Part shown: positions 44,666 to 53,490 of the stretch, one piece after another | How positions within the stretch are numbered: position 1 is the first letter of the stretch | How the letters are laid out: each line of letters begins with the position of its first letter | Source: Acetoanaerobium pronyense | GTDB taxonomy: Bacteria > Bacillota > Clostridia > Peptostreptococcales > Filifactoraceae | Direction of reading: 5' to 3' | Length of the DNA stretch: 57,934 bases | Assembly (NCBI RefSeq): GCF_017874355.1 | Contig: NZ_JAGGLI010000016.1 | Coordinates: forward strand, 1 to 57,934 | Translations under genes and position numbers: made by a program | Notes under the pieces: generated by a model | Told to the model about the DNA's origin: nothing | What the model saw: the letters and a program-made list of their open reading frames with translations, nothing else | The model's database searches: none

Positions 44666-46000
44666 TTATAGTTTTAAGATAATTCTAAAAACTGATCCCT
44701 TATCCTTATTTTTTGAAGCCTCTATTTCTCCACCGATATTAGTAATATTTTGTTTTACTATATGAAGTCCAAGTCCTTCTCCTTTGTAATTTTTCACATT
44801 TTTCCCCCTAAAATAGGGTTTGAAGATTTCAGTTACTTCAAGTTCATTAATTCCTATTCCGGTATCTTTTATTTCGATTACAACTTTATCCTCTTCTACA
44901 TAAAGCTCAACTTCTACTTCCTCATTTTTTTCTGTGAATTTGTAGGCATTTGTAAGTAGATTATATATAGCTTGGTTGAGCTTATCTTTGTTGGAATTTA
45001 TTATTAAAGATTTGGGGCTTATTAAAGAGAGTTTTATTCCCTTTTGATTGAATTGAGTCTCTAGCCCACGTATAATACTCTCAAGCTCCTTTGCTATATC
45101 AAAATTGTTAAATTCAATTTTTTCAGCCTCTTCATTATACTCCATTATTGATGATATATTTTTAACCATGCTAGTTATAATATCAGTTTGTTTTATTAGA
45201 TTTAAGAGTCTATCCTTGTCAAGTTCAATTATATCATCATAAGCTCCTTCTATATTTGCTTTAAGTATAGACAGTGGGGTCCTTATCTCATGATAAAGCT
45301 TGTCGGCTTTTTCTTTTCGTATACTTTCTTTCATTCTAAGTCTTTTAGAAAGATTGAATAAGCTTGTTTGTATTCCTTTTATCTCTATAACACTTGACAT
45401 CTGTATTTCCTCATTATTGTCTTCTTCAATGTTTCTTGCATATCTGGAAGTTTTTATAAGCTCTTTGCTCATTTTTTCGCTCATATACCCTATGATAAAA
45501 AAAGAAAATAAAATGACTAAGAAAAAGGATATAGCGGTGCTACGAACTAGAGAATTTTTAAAGAGGGTTATGCTCTGGGTATCTTGTAAATTACTGGTTG
45601 TTGTTATGATTATATATCCAAGATGATTGCCATTTGAATATATTTCATAGCTGTCGTCCTGAATAGTCCTATTATGTCTCATACCCATCATATGATTCTG
45701 CATGCCCCTAGGTCCTACTGAAATTATTTCTTCATTACTTTTATTCCTTATTTTTATTCCTAAAACCGGATCTTTAATATAATTGGCAAGCTCTCTTGAA
45801 TATATCTCTACTTCATTTGGATTTTCTAAAAGTATCTCCTGGGCGAATATTTTTATATTTTCTATATTGTTGAGATGCTCTTCTTTGATATAATTTGTAA
45901 AATACCTATCGATATATAGTCCTGATATAATTGAGCTTAAAAGTGTGGATATAAGAACTAAGGAAAATCCTAGTATGATTAGTTTTCTTTTAATTGTCAT
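44666..46000 (-). CDS. Sensor histidine kinase with Met/His-rich sensing loop
   Basis: A 444-residue membrane kinase: a TM helix at about 7-30, an extracytoplasmic domain to about 150, a second TM (about 154-173), HAMP-like region, HisKA with the phosphorylated His in LYHEIRTPL (about residue 237), and a catalytic domain with N-box (NLLTNAYKF), DTGIGI and GEGLGLHIVKQ. The outer domain holds a cluster MQNHMMGMRH at about residues 100-109, suggesting metal (copper or silver) sensing; that is inference. The ATG at 46000 lies inside the regulator's 3' end, 11 bases before its stop. Confidence 0.93.
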   Translation of the reverse strand: MTIKRKLIILGFSLVLISTLLSSIISGLYIDRYFTNYIKEEHLNNIENIKIFAQEILLENPNEVEIYSRELANYIKDPVLGIKIRNKSNEEIISVGPRGMQNHMMGMRHNRTIQDDSYEIYSNGNHLGYIIITTTSNLQDTQSITLFKNSLVRSTAISFFLVILFSFFIIGYMSEKMSKELIKTSRYARNIEEDNNEEIQMSSVIEIKGIQTSLFNLSKRLRMKESIRKEKADKLYHEIRTPLSILKANIEGAYDDIIELDKDRLLNLIKQTDIITSMVKNISSIMEYNEEAEKIEFNNFDIAKELESIIRGLETQFNQKGIKLSLISPKSLIINSNKDKLNQAIYNLLTNAYKFTEKNEEVEVELYVEEDKVVIEIKDTGIGINELEVTEIFKPYFRGKNVKNYKGEGLGLHIVKQNITNIGGEIEASKNKDKGSVFRIILKL

Positions 46001-46685
46001 TGAATTTTCCTCCAAATACATACCCTGCTCCATACTTTGTTTTCAGATACTTGGGATTTTTTACATCATCCTCAATCTTACTTCTGAGATTTTTTATATA
46101 TGAGTCAATATTTCTATCAAATCCTATATAGTCATAACCAAAGGCTGATTCTATAAGATTTTCCCTAGAAAATACTACTTCGGGATTTTCAAAAAACACT
46201 TTTAAAATATTAAATTCTTTTGTAGTGATTATTATTTCATCATTGTTTTTAAAGAGCTTATATTTTTTTAAATCAAGAATAAGCTCTCCACTTCTTAAAA
46301 AGCTATCCTTTGAGGATTTACTATGCACCCTTTTTAAAATAGCCTCCACTCTTTTTGTGAGTTCTTTTGGACTAAAAGGTTTTAATACATAATCATCAGC
46401 CCCAAGATCAAATCCATGGAGCCTGTCTATTTCTTCTTGCTTTGCAGTTAACATTATAACTGGAATGTCAGATATTTTCCTAAGCTCTTCAAGGACCTCA
46501 AAGCCTGTTATATCTGGCATCATAATATCCAAAATCACTATATGGGGAGTGATTTCTCTAAATTTTTTTAATCCCTGTATTCCATTTATTCCTTCATGAA
46601 CCTCATAGTCTGCATTTTCAAGATATTTTACAACTATTTCTCTAATATCCCTCTCATCTTCTATGACTAATACTTTGTATTTCAT
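45990..46685 (-). CDS. OmpR/PhoB-family response regulator
   Basis: A 231-residue regulator with a receiver domain (VIEDERDIRE, phospho-acceptor Asp about 53 in ILDIMMPDI, Lys in DDYVLKPFSPKEL) and a winged-helix trans_reg_C domain (LTTKEFNILKVF-like, FDRNIDSYIKNLRSKIED, YGAGYVFGG). It overlaps the kinase gene by 11 bases and precedes it, the usual arrangement. A structured leader lies upstream. It starts after a GAAAGGG site. Confidence 0.95.
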   Translation of the reverse strand: MKYKVLVIEDERDIREIVVKYLENADYEVHEGINGIQGLKKFREITPHIVILDIMMPDITGFEVLEELRKISDIPVIMLTAKQEEIDRLHGFDLGADDYVLKPFSPKELTKRVEAILKRVHSKSSKDSFLRSGELILDLKKYKLFKNNDEIIITTKEFNILKVFFENPEVVFSRENLIESAFGYDYIGFDRNIDSYIKNLRSKIEDDVKNPKYLKTKYGAGYVFGGKFNDN

Positions 46686-46714
46686 TGATTAGCACCCTTT
46701 CAAAACAGTTTTCT

Positions 46715-46830
46715 TCTTAAAAATAAAATACCTTTATAGCTAATATATTAAAGCTCTCATGTTGAGCGTTAACTTCATATCTATAAGAGTCTTAGTTTCT
46801 TATCTACATGATATAGCTAAAAAGGTATTA
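46715..46830 (-). ncRNA. Candidate three-way-junction RNA between SHOCT gene and regulator
   Basis: The roughly 115 bases fold on minus as an outer stem (46829-46811 with 46727-46746; AATACCTTT and AAAGGTATT plus TAGCTA/TAGCTA), a hairpin arm at 46810-46776 (12 bases with tandem G-A mismatches) and a second arm at 46772-46748 (TTAA-C-GCTC with GAGC-TTTAA). A T-rich run follows. It could be a structured terminator of the SHOCT gene or a regulatory leader for the two-component operon. AT-rich DNA makes chance pairing common. Confidence 0.4.
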
Positions 46831-46851
46831 ATATTTTAGTTTTTTAATTTT

Positions 46852-47103
46852 TTACTTTTTTTTCAAAACTCTTATTTTCTTTTCATATTCTTCTTCATCT
46901 ATTTCTCCTGAAACATATTTCATTTGAAGAGATTCAAGTATGTGATTTTGAGATGTATTATCTTTTGTTATTATTTTATAAATCAGATATATTATTCCAA
47001 GTATTAATAAAGTCCAGATTATCATTCCAACTGGTCCATGAAAAGCTCCTAATCCTCTGCATCCTTGAGCAAATTCTGAGTTCATCATTCTTCCATACAT
47101 CAT
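46852..47103 (-). CDS. Small SHOCT-domain membrane protein with Met-rich N-terminus
   Basis: An 83-residue protein. The first 24 residues are Met/Gly/Cys/His containing (MMYGRMM at the start, GCRGLGAFHGP), followed by one TM helix (about 27-45) and a C-terminal SHOCT domain (LESLQMKYVSGEIDEEEYEKKI). SHOCT domains are short helical tails of unclear function, often in small membrane proteins near stress or metal genes. It sits upstream of the two-component pair and downstream of the CDF transporter, and its N-terminus could bind a soft metal. A GGAGG site precedes the ATG. Confidence 0.85.
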   Translation of the reverse strand: MMYGRMMNSEFAQGCRGLGAFHGPVGMIIWTLLILGIIYLIYKIITKDNTSQNHILESLQMKYVSGEIDEEEYEKKIRVLKKK

Positions 47104-47200
47104 TTTAATTCCTCCTAATATAGTGTACTTTTTTATTTTCTTAATAGTATTTTATAATCAGATTGTGGAGGAAATATGATTTTTAGAATATAACTTGGAT

Positions 47201-48109
47201 TTATAGTGGTCTTTTGCCCTTATGATGACTCATAGTTTCATCATAAGGATTAACGTGAACCATGCAGTGTTTTATATCCTTGTTACTTCCCTCAATCTTG
47301 TTATGGACATTTTCTGCAATTTTATGGGCATCTATAAGGCTTAAATTCTTATCTACGCAAATCTCCACATCTACAAATATCTTATTGGCATGAACTCTGG
47401 TTTTAAGGTCATCTATTCCAATAACTCCAGTTGTGCTTAAAATTATTCTTTCTATATCTTCATAGGATTTTTGATCTACAGATTGATCAATAAGCTGCTT
47501 TATACTGTCTATATATATACTAACGCCAACTTTAATTATAAATAGTGCTATAACAATGGCAGTAATAGAGTCAAACACTGGATACCCCATTCGTGCTACA
47601 AATATACCAGCCAAAGAACCCACAGAAGACATTGCATCAGATCTATGGTGCCATGCATCGGCCTTGAGTGCAGGACTATTTATTTTTTCTGCTCCTTTAA
47701 TTGTGAATCTATACATCCATTCTTTTATTATAATGGATAAAATTGCTCCATAGAGTGCTATGTTCTCAGGTATTTGTTCGTTTCCTTCAATTATCCTAAT
47801 TACTCCACCATAACCTATCCCCGTAGCAGTAAGTATTAGCATTATAGCAAGAATCTTGGCCATTACAGGCTCTGCTTTTTCATGACCATATGGATGCTCC
47901 TTGTCAGCAGGCTTTTTTGATATTTTTAGTCCTATCATAACTGCAATGGTACTTGCCACATCTGATAAAGAGTGTAAAGAGTCAGCCACCATTGCAGAAC
48001 TTTTTCCAAATATTCCTGCCCCAAACTTAATTAACGCAAGGAGTATATTTACAATTATGGATATTATGGATATTCTGTTTCCAATTTCGTATCTTTCTTC
48101 ATTAAGCAT
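47201..48109 (-). CDS. Cation diffusion facilitator (CDF) metal transporter
   Basis: A 302-residue CDF antiporter for divalent metals. Six TM helices in the first 200 residues, with metal-site motifs in MVADSLHSLSD (HxxxD pattern) and ALKADAWHHRSD. The C-terminal cytoplasmic ferredoxin-like domain (IERIILSTTGVIGIDDLKTRVHANKIFVDVEI) has a His-rich end MSHHKGKRPL. Specificity (Zn, Fe, Mn or Co) cannot be told. It lies by the metal-suggestive two-component system. Confidence 0.93.
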   Translation of the reverse strand: MLNEERYEIGNRISIISIIVNILLALIKFGAGIFGKSSAMVADSLHSLSDVASTIAVMIGLKISKKPADKEHPYGHEKAEPVMAKILAIMLILTATGIGYGGVIRIIEGNEQIPENIALYGAILSIIIKEWMYRFTIKGAEKINSPALKADAWHHRSDAMSSVGSLAGIFVARMGYPVFDSITAIVIALFIIKVGVSIYIDSIKQLIDQSVDQKSYEDIERIILSTTGVIGIDDLKTRVHANKIFVDVEICVDKNLSLIDAHKIAENVHNKIEGSNKDIKHCMVHVNPYDETMSHHKGKRPL

Positions 48110-48150
48110 TTATGTTCTCCTATCTTTTATGAATTTCTTTTTCACATACT

Positions 48151-48717
48151 CTAAGCTTCTCTAATTTTATTTCTAATATGAAACTTATGAACATATATTA
48201 TATCATTATTAGCTAACGAAATTATAACAAAAAAATTTTCATTATCTATTTTTTCTATTTTTATATTATTTATGTGATTTGCCACCTCATAACCTACCAG
48301 GCTGCCTATATTACTAGTAACTCTAGGTACATTTTTGCAAAGTATAAGTTTTTCTGAGCTTTCAATCACTTTAAAAGCAAATGTAAAGGTTTCATAGATA
48401 TCTGCCCTTTCCTTGAGATATGTATTTGTATAAAAAAAGGCCAGTATATCTTCATCATTATATTCATCATAACTTATAAGTCCTTTATTCTTTACAAAAA
48501 GACCAACTACATTTCCCTGCATCTTCATCTCTGCCTTGAAGAATTTTTCAATCACTTCCCCGCTTTCTTGAAGATTCATAGAAGTGGAGACTTTTTTATA
48601 ATGCTCAATAAAATTGTTGGATAAAGAGTAAAAAAATAAAAAAAGTACTAAAACAAGAGAAATATATGCAATGCATTCTAAAAGTAGAAATCCTCTTTTT
48701 TTATTCATTATAGACAT
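48151..48717 (-). CDS. Pseudopilin-like protein (PilW/GspJ-like)
   Basis: A 188-residue protein with a type IV prepilin signal: a basic start then KKRG|FLLLECIAYIS, with Glu at position 5 of the mature form, and a hydrophobic helix, followed by a globular domain (MQGNVVGLFVKNKGLI). It is last in the operon, so likely a minor pseudopilin. I place the start at ATG 48717, just after GGAGGG; another ATG lies 9 bases on. Confidence 0.75.
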   Translation of the reverse strand: MSIMNKKRGFLLLECIAYISLVLVLFLFFYSLSNNFIEHYKKVSTSMNLQESGEVIEKFFKAEMKMQGNVVGLFVKNKGLISYDEYNDEDILAFFYTNTYLKERADIYETFTFAFKVIESSEKLILCKNVPRVTSNIGSLVGYEVANHINNIKIEKIDNENFFVIISLANNDIIYVHKFHIRNKIREA

Positions 48718-49177
48718 ATACCCTCCCACTTATAGGAACAATTGTAATTTTATATTTCTTTTTCGTAGTTTTATCTGCAATCTCTATAGTTTCTCCATTA
48801 AATGCAAGTACCCCACTTGAAGAAAATCTAATATCTGCCTTTGTTGCGATTAAAAAATCTAAAGAATCTGGTTTCATAACTGTTTTTCTTGAATAACCTT
48901 TTTCATCTATATAATATCCTAATATTTTTCCTGTGGTTTTATTCCCTTCGTATATATACCTTAATCTAGTGTCGTAGTCCCCAAATCTATTTTTTGAATA
49001 TACATACCTTATGTCACTTACAAATTGCTTTATGAATATATCGGAGTTTAGTCTTGAAAATCCATTATGGCCTAGGATTACTGTGGCTAATAAAAGAATA
49101 ATGGATATATATATTATTACTTCTATTAATAAAAGTCCCCTTCTTTTTTTAAAGTCCTTCATAAGTGCTTCCAACAT
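48701..49177 (-). CDS. Pseudopilin-like minor protein (GspH/I-type)
   Basis: A 158-residue protein with the prepilin motif KKRRG|LLLIEVIIYISIILLL: Glu5 conserved, followed by a hydrophobic helix and a soluble domain (DTRLRYIYEGNK, VPISGRVYVYNE). It overlaps the preceding gene by 29 bases and the next by 17. The start is ambiguous: ATG 49177 has GGAG 8 bases before; ATG at 49162 would be shorter and closer to the motif. Confidence 0.75.
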   Translation of the reverse strand: MLEALMKDFKKRRGLLLIEVIIYISIILLLATVILGHNGFSRLNSDIFIKQFVSDIRYVYSKNRFGDYDTRLRYIYEGNKTTGKILGYYIDEKGYSRKTVMKPDSLDFLIATKADIRFSSSGVLAFNGETIEIADKTTKKKYKITIVPISGRVYVYNE

Positions 49178-49829
49178 TTACAACACTCCAATGTTTTTCT
49201 ACAAAAGAGCTTCCCTCGCCTTTAAGAATACTTAAAAAATCATTTATCTCAAGTTCTGGAGAATTTATTTTATATTCAACGAGATGCTCTTTTCTAATAT
49301 TGTCTTCTCTATATTTTGCGGTTACAATAACCAAAAAAGGTCCTCTATATCCCCTGTAAAGATAATTAACTTCATAGCTACACTGTGCAAAATTCATGGC
49401 TGAAAAATATTTTCTAATACCAAGTCCACCATTTTTATAAAGCTCTTCCATAAAAATTATCTGAAATCTGTCTTTCCCTAATAAAAACATCTCTTCAATA
49501 TTTTCAGGAGTAGTATTATTTTCGAATTCATTTTTCATTCTAATTTCTGTATTTATAAGAGCAATATGTACATAATCTAAAACTTTTTTGTAAACATAGC
49601 TATGAGCTGATTTTGTTAGGTAATGATAATGACGTGATTGGTTTTTAAAATTTGCTATTTTTCTTGAATTATTTGAAATTGATAAAAGACCGAGAGACGC
49701 GGTAAAAATCATAGTCATAGCTATAATTAACCCTATATATACAAACCCTGATTTTTTATAAAAAGCTAAACTTCTGAAATTCACTTCAAATATTCCCTCT
49801 TTTTTAAAATAACCTCTTGGTTTAATCAT
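49149..49829 (-). CDS. Pseudopilin lacking Glu5 (GspK/PilX-like)
   Basis: A 226-residue protein with a prepilin-like N-terminal helix YKKSG|FVYIGLIIAMTMIFTASLGLL. After the cleavage point the Glu5 of ordinary pilins is Gly, the pattern of tip proteins such as GspK/PilX. The later soluble part is large (HYHYLTKSAHSYVYKKV and on). It starts at ATG 49829 behind GGGGAG. It overlaps the genes on both sides. Confidence 0.7.
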   Translation of the reverse strand: MIKPRGYFKKEGIFEVNFRSLAFYKKSGFVYIGLIIAMTMIFTASLGLLSISNNSRKIANFKNQSRHYHYLTKSAHSYVYKKVLDYVHIALINTEIRMKNEFENNTTPENIEEMFLLGKDRFQIIFMEELYKNGGLGIRKYFSAMNFAQCSYEVNYLYRGYRGPFLVIVTAKYREDNIRKEHLVEYKINSPELEINDFLSILKGEGSSFVEKHWSVVNVGSTYEGL

Positions 49830-50205
49830 TATAATCTCCCCTAAGCTTATAGAGCACTATAGTTGTAAAAAGGCTATTATCATAATAGACATTTCCTGTT
49901 ATTTTATAGATATCAGGATCTTCTGAAGGTGTTCTTAAAAGCTCAATTCTTATAAAGCCTTCTTCTATAAAATTAGTATGTTCAATATTAAAATCCTCTT
50001 TAAGTATCTCTTCTATTTGATAATCTAAAAAACTATGAACCTCTTGGGTGATTTGATGGTACTCATTATTTTCTCTAACTATAATAAATATATTTAAAAG
50101 AGGTATTAATATCGTCATTATAACTACCATAGATACCATAACATCTAAAATCAAAAAGCCTTTGGATTTTTTGTACTTGCCTTTTATCTTGAATATTATA
50201 TTCAT
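49822..50205 (-). CDS. Pseudopilin-like minor protein (GspI-type)
   Basis: A 127-residue protein with the prepilin-like sequence KKSKG|FLILDVMVSMVVIMTILI, where Asp replaces Glu5, and a short soluble domain (HSFLDYQIEEILKEDFNIEH). It overlaps the gene before it by 4 bases, with a good GAGAAGGG site. The Asp at position 5 is unusual. Confidence 0.72.
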   Translation of the reverse strand: MNIIFKIKGKYKKSKGFLILDVMVSMVVIMTILIPLLNIFIIVRENNEYHQITQEVHSFLDYQIEEILKEDFNIEHTNFIEEGFIRIELLRTPSEDPDIYKITGNVYYDNSLFTTIVLYKLRGDYND

Positions 50206-50615
50206 ATCCCTTCTCCAAAATGCTTTATTATTAGATAAGATTCTCGTCCGTTATTATCAAAATTAAAAAAACCTTCCTCAATAAAAAAGTCAGAATCATA
50301 CTCATCCGCTAAATTTATAAATTTTTGAAAATCTGCAAAATCACATTTAAATTTAAGCTCTAAGGATATTTGGTTCTCTACTTCAATCCTTTCAGATATT
50401 TTCACAAATCCTGCATGTGCAAGTAAGTTTTTTATTTTCTCTAGATGTTCATATTGTGAAACAGGGCTTTCGTTAATATATTTTTTTTCATTTTTCATAT
50501 CCCTAATATCTAATATATCTTTCCTTATTTTGATATTTTCGCTATAAAGTGGATAGGTTATAAATATAGAATTTGAGAAGATAATCAATATGACTAAGAT
50601 TATATTTTTATTCAT
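50202..50615 (-). CDS. Pilus assembly protein, PilO-like
   Basis: A 137-residue bitopic protein: one N-terminal TM helix (ILVILIIFSNSIFITYPLY), a helical stretch and a ferredoxin-like domain (ISLELKFKCDFADFQKFINLADEYDSDFFIEEGFF), in the manner of PilO. Identification is from length, topology and position, not sequence identity. It overlaps its neighbours by a few bases on both sides. Confidence 0.65.
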   Translation of the reverse strand: MNKNIILVILIIFSNSIFITYPLYSENIKIRKDILDIRDMKNEKKYINESPVSQYEHLEKIKNLLAHAGFVKISERIEVENQISLELKFKCDFADFQKFINLADEYDSDFFIEEGFFNFDNNGRESYLIIKHFGEGI

Positions 50616-51013
50616 TAGAATCCTCCATATATTAACGTACCTTTTATATTCTCACCTTCAGATAATAAGTTCATGGATAACTTTGTCTTTTCTAATACAT
50701 CATTTAAAAAACTTTCAATATCTTCAATTTCCTCTAAAGAATTCCCTCTAACCTCAAAAGCTATGGATTCCTTTGAAATATATATTGATTCTAACCCCAT
50801 TTTAATTTTTTCAGGTGCTGAATTTATTCCTTTCAATAAGCTATAGTTTTTATAATTTGAATTTTTATATTCCAGTGAAAGATTATTTCGAGAAATTAAA
50901 ACTTCTTTTTTAAACTCTTTTTTTAAATTCTGATTCCAGTAAATCAGATATATATTACCTATTACTAATGTCAGTATCAAAGCTAGACTTAATTTCCTTA
51001 TCCCTTGACTCAT
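50615..51013 (-). CDS. Pilus assembly protein, PilN-like
   Basis: A 132-residue bitopic protein with one TM helix near residue 10-27 (ALILTLVIGNIYLIYW), a basic coil and a compact alpha-beta end (IAFEVRGNSLEEIEDIESFL). The position between pilC and the PilO-like gene suggests the PilN partner. There is no PilM in the operon. It starts at ATG 51013 with GGGGG. Confidence 0.6.
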   Translation of the reverse strand: MSQGIRKLSLALILTLVIGNIYLIYWNQNLKKEFKKEVLISRNNLSLEYKNSNYKNYSLLKGINSAPEKIKMGLESIYISKESIAFEVRGNSLEEIEDIESFLNDVLEKTKLSMNLLSEGENIKGTLIYGGF

Positions 51014-51022
51014 ATTTTCCCC

Positions 51023-52123
51023 CTAGAGATTATAAAACACATCATAATTTAAAAGTGGTAATATTACGCTAAACATAAGTGTTCCAACTATTAAAGTCAT
51101 AATACCGATAAATAAAGGTTGTACTACCTGTGAGAGCTCCTTGTAACCATTTGTGATGTCTTTTGTATATATTTCTGAAATAAGCTTTAGCTTTTGAACC
51201 ATATCTCCTGTTTCTTCTCCTAAATAGACAAAATATAACAAAATTTCATCTTTTAAGTTTAAATTTACAAGGCTTTCTGAGAGAGGATATCCGCTTTCTA
51301 AATCCTCCTTTATTCTAAATATATATTCTTTTATTATTTTTTCATGGGAATTGTCAGAGATGATATCAAAGGCAGTCATAATTGGAATTCCTGAATCTAA
51401 TAAAATATACAGACTCCATATGCTATTATTTATCGATTGTTTTTTTAATATATTTCCAAGTATAGGAATTTTATATTTCAATCCATAGAATTTAGGATTT
51501 TTTGATATAGTTTTAAATAAAAGTACAACTATAGATATAATCGAAAAAAAAGTTAAGATGACTTCAATAAAGTATTCCTTTATAAACATAGAAATTTTTA
51601 TGACGTAAAAAGCCCAGCTACTGCTATATGCCATCTCCCCACCATATAAATCTAACAAAGACGGAATAAAGTTGAAAATCAAATATAAAATTAAAAAAAT
51701 TATTGAGGTAAGCACCATCAAGGGATAGTAAAGAGCACCTTGAACATTTTGCTTAATCAGATTCATTGTCTTAAAATAGTAGGTAAGATTTTCAAATGCT
51801 TCAGTTAATTTTCCGCTATTTTCACCTGCACTTATTATTGAGGCTGCAAATGAGCTAAATGCATTTGATTTTTTTAATGCGTTTTCAAATGACTCCCCTT
51901 TTTCAATTTCTTTTATTACTTTATCAATTATTTTTTTTGATGAAATTTGATTCTTAGAAATCGTTAATGATTTTAATATTGGTATTCCGGCAGACGTTAA
52001 AGAATGTAGTGATAAAAAAAACTTTTCATTCTCATTTAAAGTTAGCTTTTTATTACTTTCAATTATTTTATTAAAGAGAGCCTTCTTTTTAAAGTTTTTA
52101 GATATATTTATATCCTTCTGCAA
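51023..52123 (-). CDS. pilC: Type II secretion/pilus inner-membrane protein PilC (GspF)
   Basis: A 366-residue platform protein with two T2SSF repeats (NEKFFLSLHSLTSAGIPILKSL near the start; LWSLYILLDSGIPIMTAF later) and three TM helices. It transmits ATPase movement to the pilus. It starts at TTG behind GGGGAGG and overlaps pilB by 26 bases. Confidence 0.93.
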   Translation of the reverse strand: MQKDINISKNFKKKALFNKIIESNKKLTLNENEKFFLSLHSLTSAGIPILKSLTISKNQISSKKIIDKVIKEIEKGESFENALKKSNAFSSFAASIISAGENSGKLTEAFENLTYYFKTMNLIKQNVQGALYYPLMVLTSIIFLILYLIFNFIPSLLDLYGGEMAYSSSWAFYVIKISMFIKEYFIEVILTFFSIISIVVLLFKTISKNPKFYGLKYKIPILGNILKKQSINNSIWSLYILLDSGIPIMTAFDIISDNSHEKIIKEYIFRIKEDLESGYPLSESLVNLNLKDEILLYFVYLGEETGDMVQKLKLISEIYTKDITNGYKELSQVVQPLFIGIMTLIVGTLMFSVILPLLNYDVFYNL

Positions 52124-53489
52124 AAGACGTCCTCCCCTCTATTATTGTATTTTTAATTTTTTCCTTTAGGGGAATTATGTTTGATTGTAGAGGTTTTAAA
52201 TCACTATTTTTTATAAATCCCTTTATTTGATTATCTATTTCTAGAATCTCAAAAATAGGCATCCTTCCTTTATATCCAGTTCCATAGCATTTTTCACAAC
52301 CCACTGCCTCAAATATAGTTGTTCCTATTGGAATATTAAAGCAGTCTAATTCCAAGGCATTGGAACTTTGCTTAGTCTTACAGGATTCGCATAGCTTTCT
52401 AATAAGCCTTTGACTTATAATAAGAGAGACTGCATTTGCAACAATATAAGGCTTTACACCTAAGTCTATAAGCCTCTCAAGCACTCCTATAGAGCTTTTG
52501 GTATGGACAGTTGAAAATACAAGATGACCTGTAATAGATGCTTTTAAAGAGGTGTCTGCTGTTTCAAAATCCCTTATTTCCCCTATGGTTATGATATCTG
52601 GATCCTGCCTCAATACAAATTTCAAGGTATTGTAAAACTCCATATTCTTTTCCTTAGAGATATCTATTTGAGTAACTCCATCCATATAGTACTCAACAGG
52701 ATCTTCAATTGACACTATATTTCTTTGACCGTTATTAATCGCATTTAATATTGCAAATAAAGTTGTTGATTTACCGCTCCCTGTGGGTCCACAAAGAAGA
52801 ACAAATCCAGAAGTAGTATTTATCCGTCTTTTGATTATTTCGAGTTCTTCAAAAGAAAATCCTATATCTTCTAATAAAAAAACATTCTCATTCATTCCAA
52901 GAAGCCTTATAGTTATCTTTTCACCATATATTGTTGGAATTATAGAAATTCTAAAGTCCATGTTTTCACCATATAGCACCCAAGAAAATCTACCTTCTAA
53001 GGGTCTTACAGTTCTGCTAATATCTATATTTGATTTAATTTTTATATACCTTACAAGAAGCTCACCTTCCTCAAGCTTGAGATATATAAATGTTCTAAGT
53101 ATCCCATCAACTCTAAATTTTACTAATATTCTCTCCTTTTCTCCTGTAATATGTATATCGCTTGCCTTGAGTTTTATAGATGATGTAAATATAAATCCTG
53201 CAAGCACGGATATATTATCTTTATATTCTAAATTGACTAACTCTTCTTTAAAGTCATTGACTTGCCCGCAGATATTATAGGTTTCCTCAAAAAGTTTTTC
53301 AAAGTTTTTTCTTTTATCTTTTATTATTTCAACCTCAAGTTTGGAAATATGTTCTATATAAGATTTTTCTTCACTCTTTAAAGATTTTTTTGATAAGATT
53401 GATATTTTTCCCAAACTTGATTCTATTGGAACTATTTTCATTTTATTGGCAGTATCAAAATCTATAATTTCAGTTAGATTTTTATTCAA
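52098..53489 (-). CDS. pilB: Type IV pilus extension ATPase PilB (GspE)
   Basis: A 463-residue hexameric ATPase. Walker A GPTGSGKSTTLFAIL is near residue 240; the Asp box SIEDPVEYYMDGVTQI, Walker B RQDPDIITIGEIRD and His box HLVFSTVHT follow. Zinc-binding cysteines CESC...CEKC lie late. I start at TTG 53489 after GGAGG; a reading from an upstream TTG five codons earlier contains that site. There is no PilT retraction ATPase nearby. Confidence 0.95.
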   Translation of the reverse strand: MNKNLTEIIDFDTANKMKIVPIESSLGKISILSKKSLKSEEKSYIEHISKLEVEIIKDKRKNFEKLFEETYNICGQVNDFKEELVNLEYKDNISVLAGFIFTSSIKLKASDIHITGEKERILVKFRVDGILRTFIYLKLEEGELLVRYIKIKSNIDISRTVRPLEGRFSWVLYGENMDFRISIIPTIYGEKITIRLLGMNENVFLLEDIGFSFEELEIIKRRINTTSGFVLLCGPTGSGKSTTLFAILNAINNGQRNIVSIEDPVEYYMDGVTQIDISKEKNMEFYNTLKFVLRQDPDIITIGEIRDFETADTSLKASITGHLVFSTVHTKSSIGVLERLIDLGVKPYIVANAVSLIISQRLIRKLCESCKTKQSSNALELDCFNIPIGTTIFEAVGCEKCYGTGYKGRMPIFEILEIDNQIKGFIKNSDLKPLQSNIIPLKEKIKNTIIEGRTSFAEGYKYI

Positions 53490-53490
53490 T

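Noticed and set aside
46715-46830. Known riboswitch (purine, c-di-GMP, Mn, preQ1, NiCo)
   Set aside because: The three-way shape invites these, but conserved core sequences of each class were not found.
52783-53280. 165-codon plus-strand frame
   Set aside because: Antisense to pilB Walker A region; a shadow.
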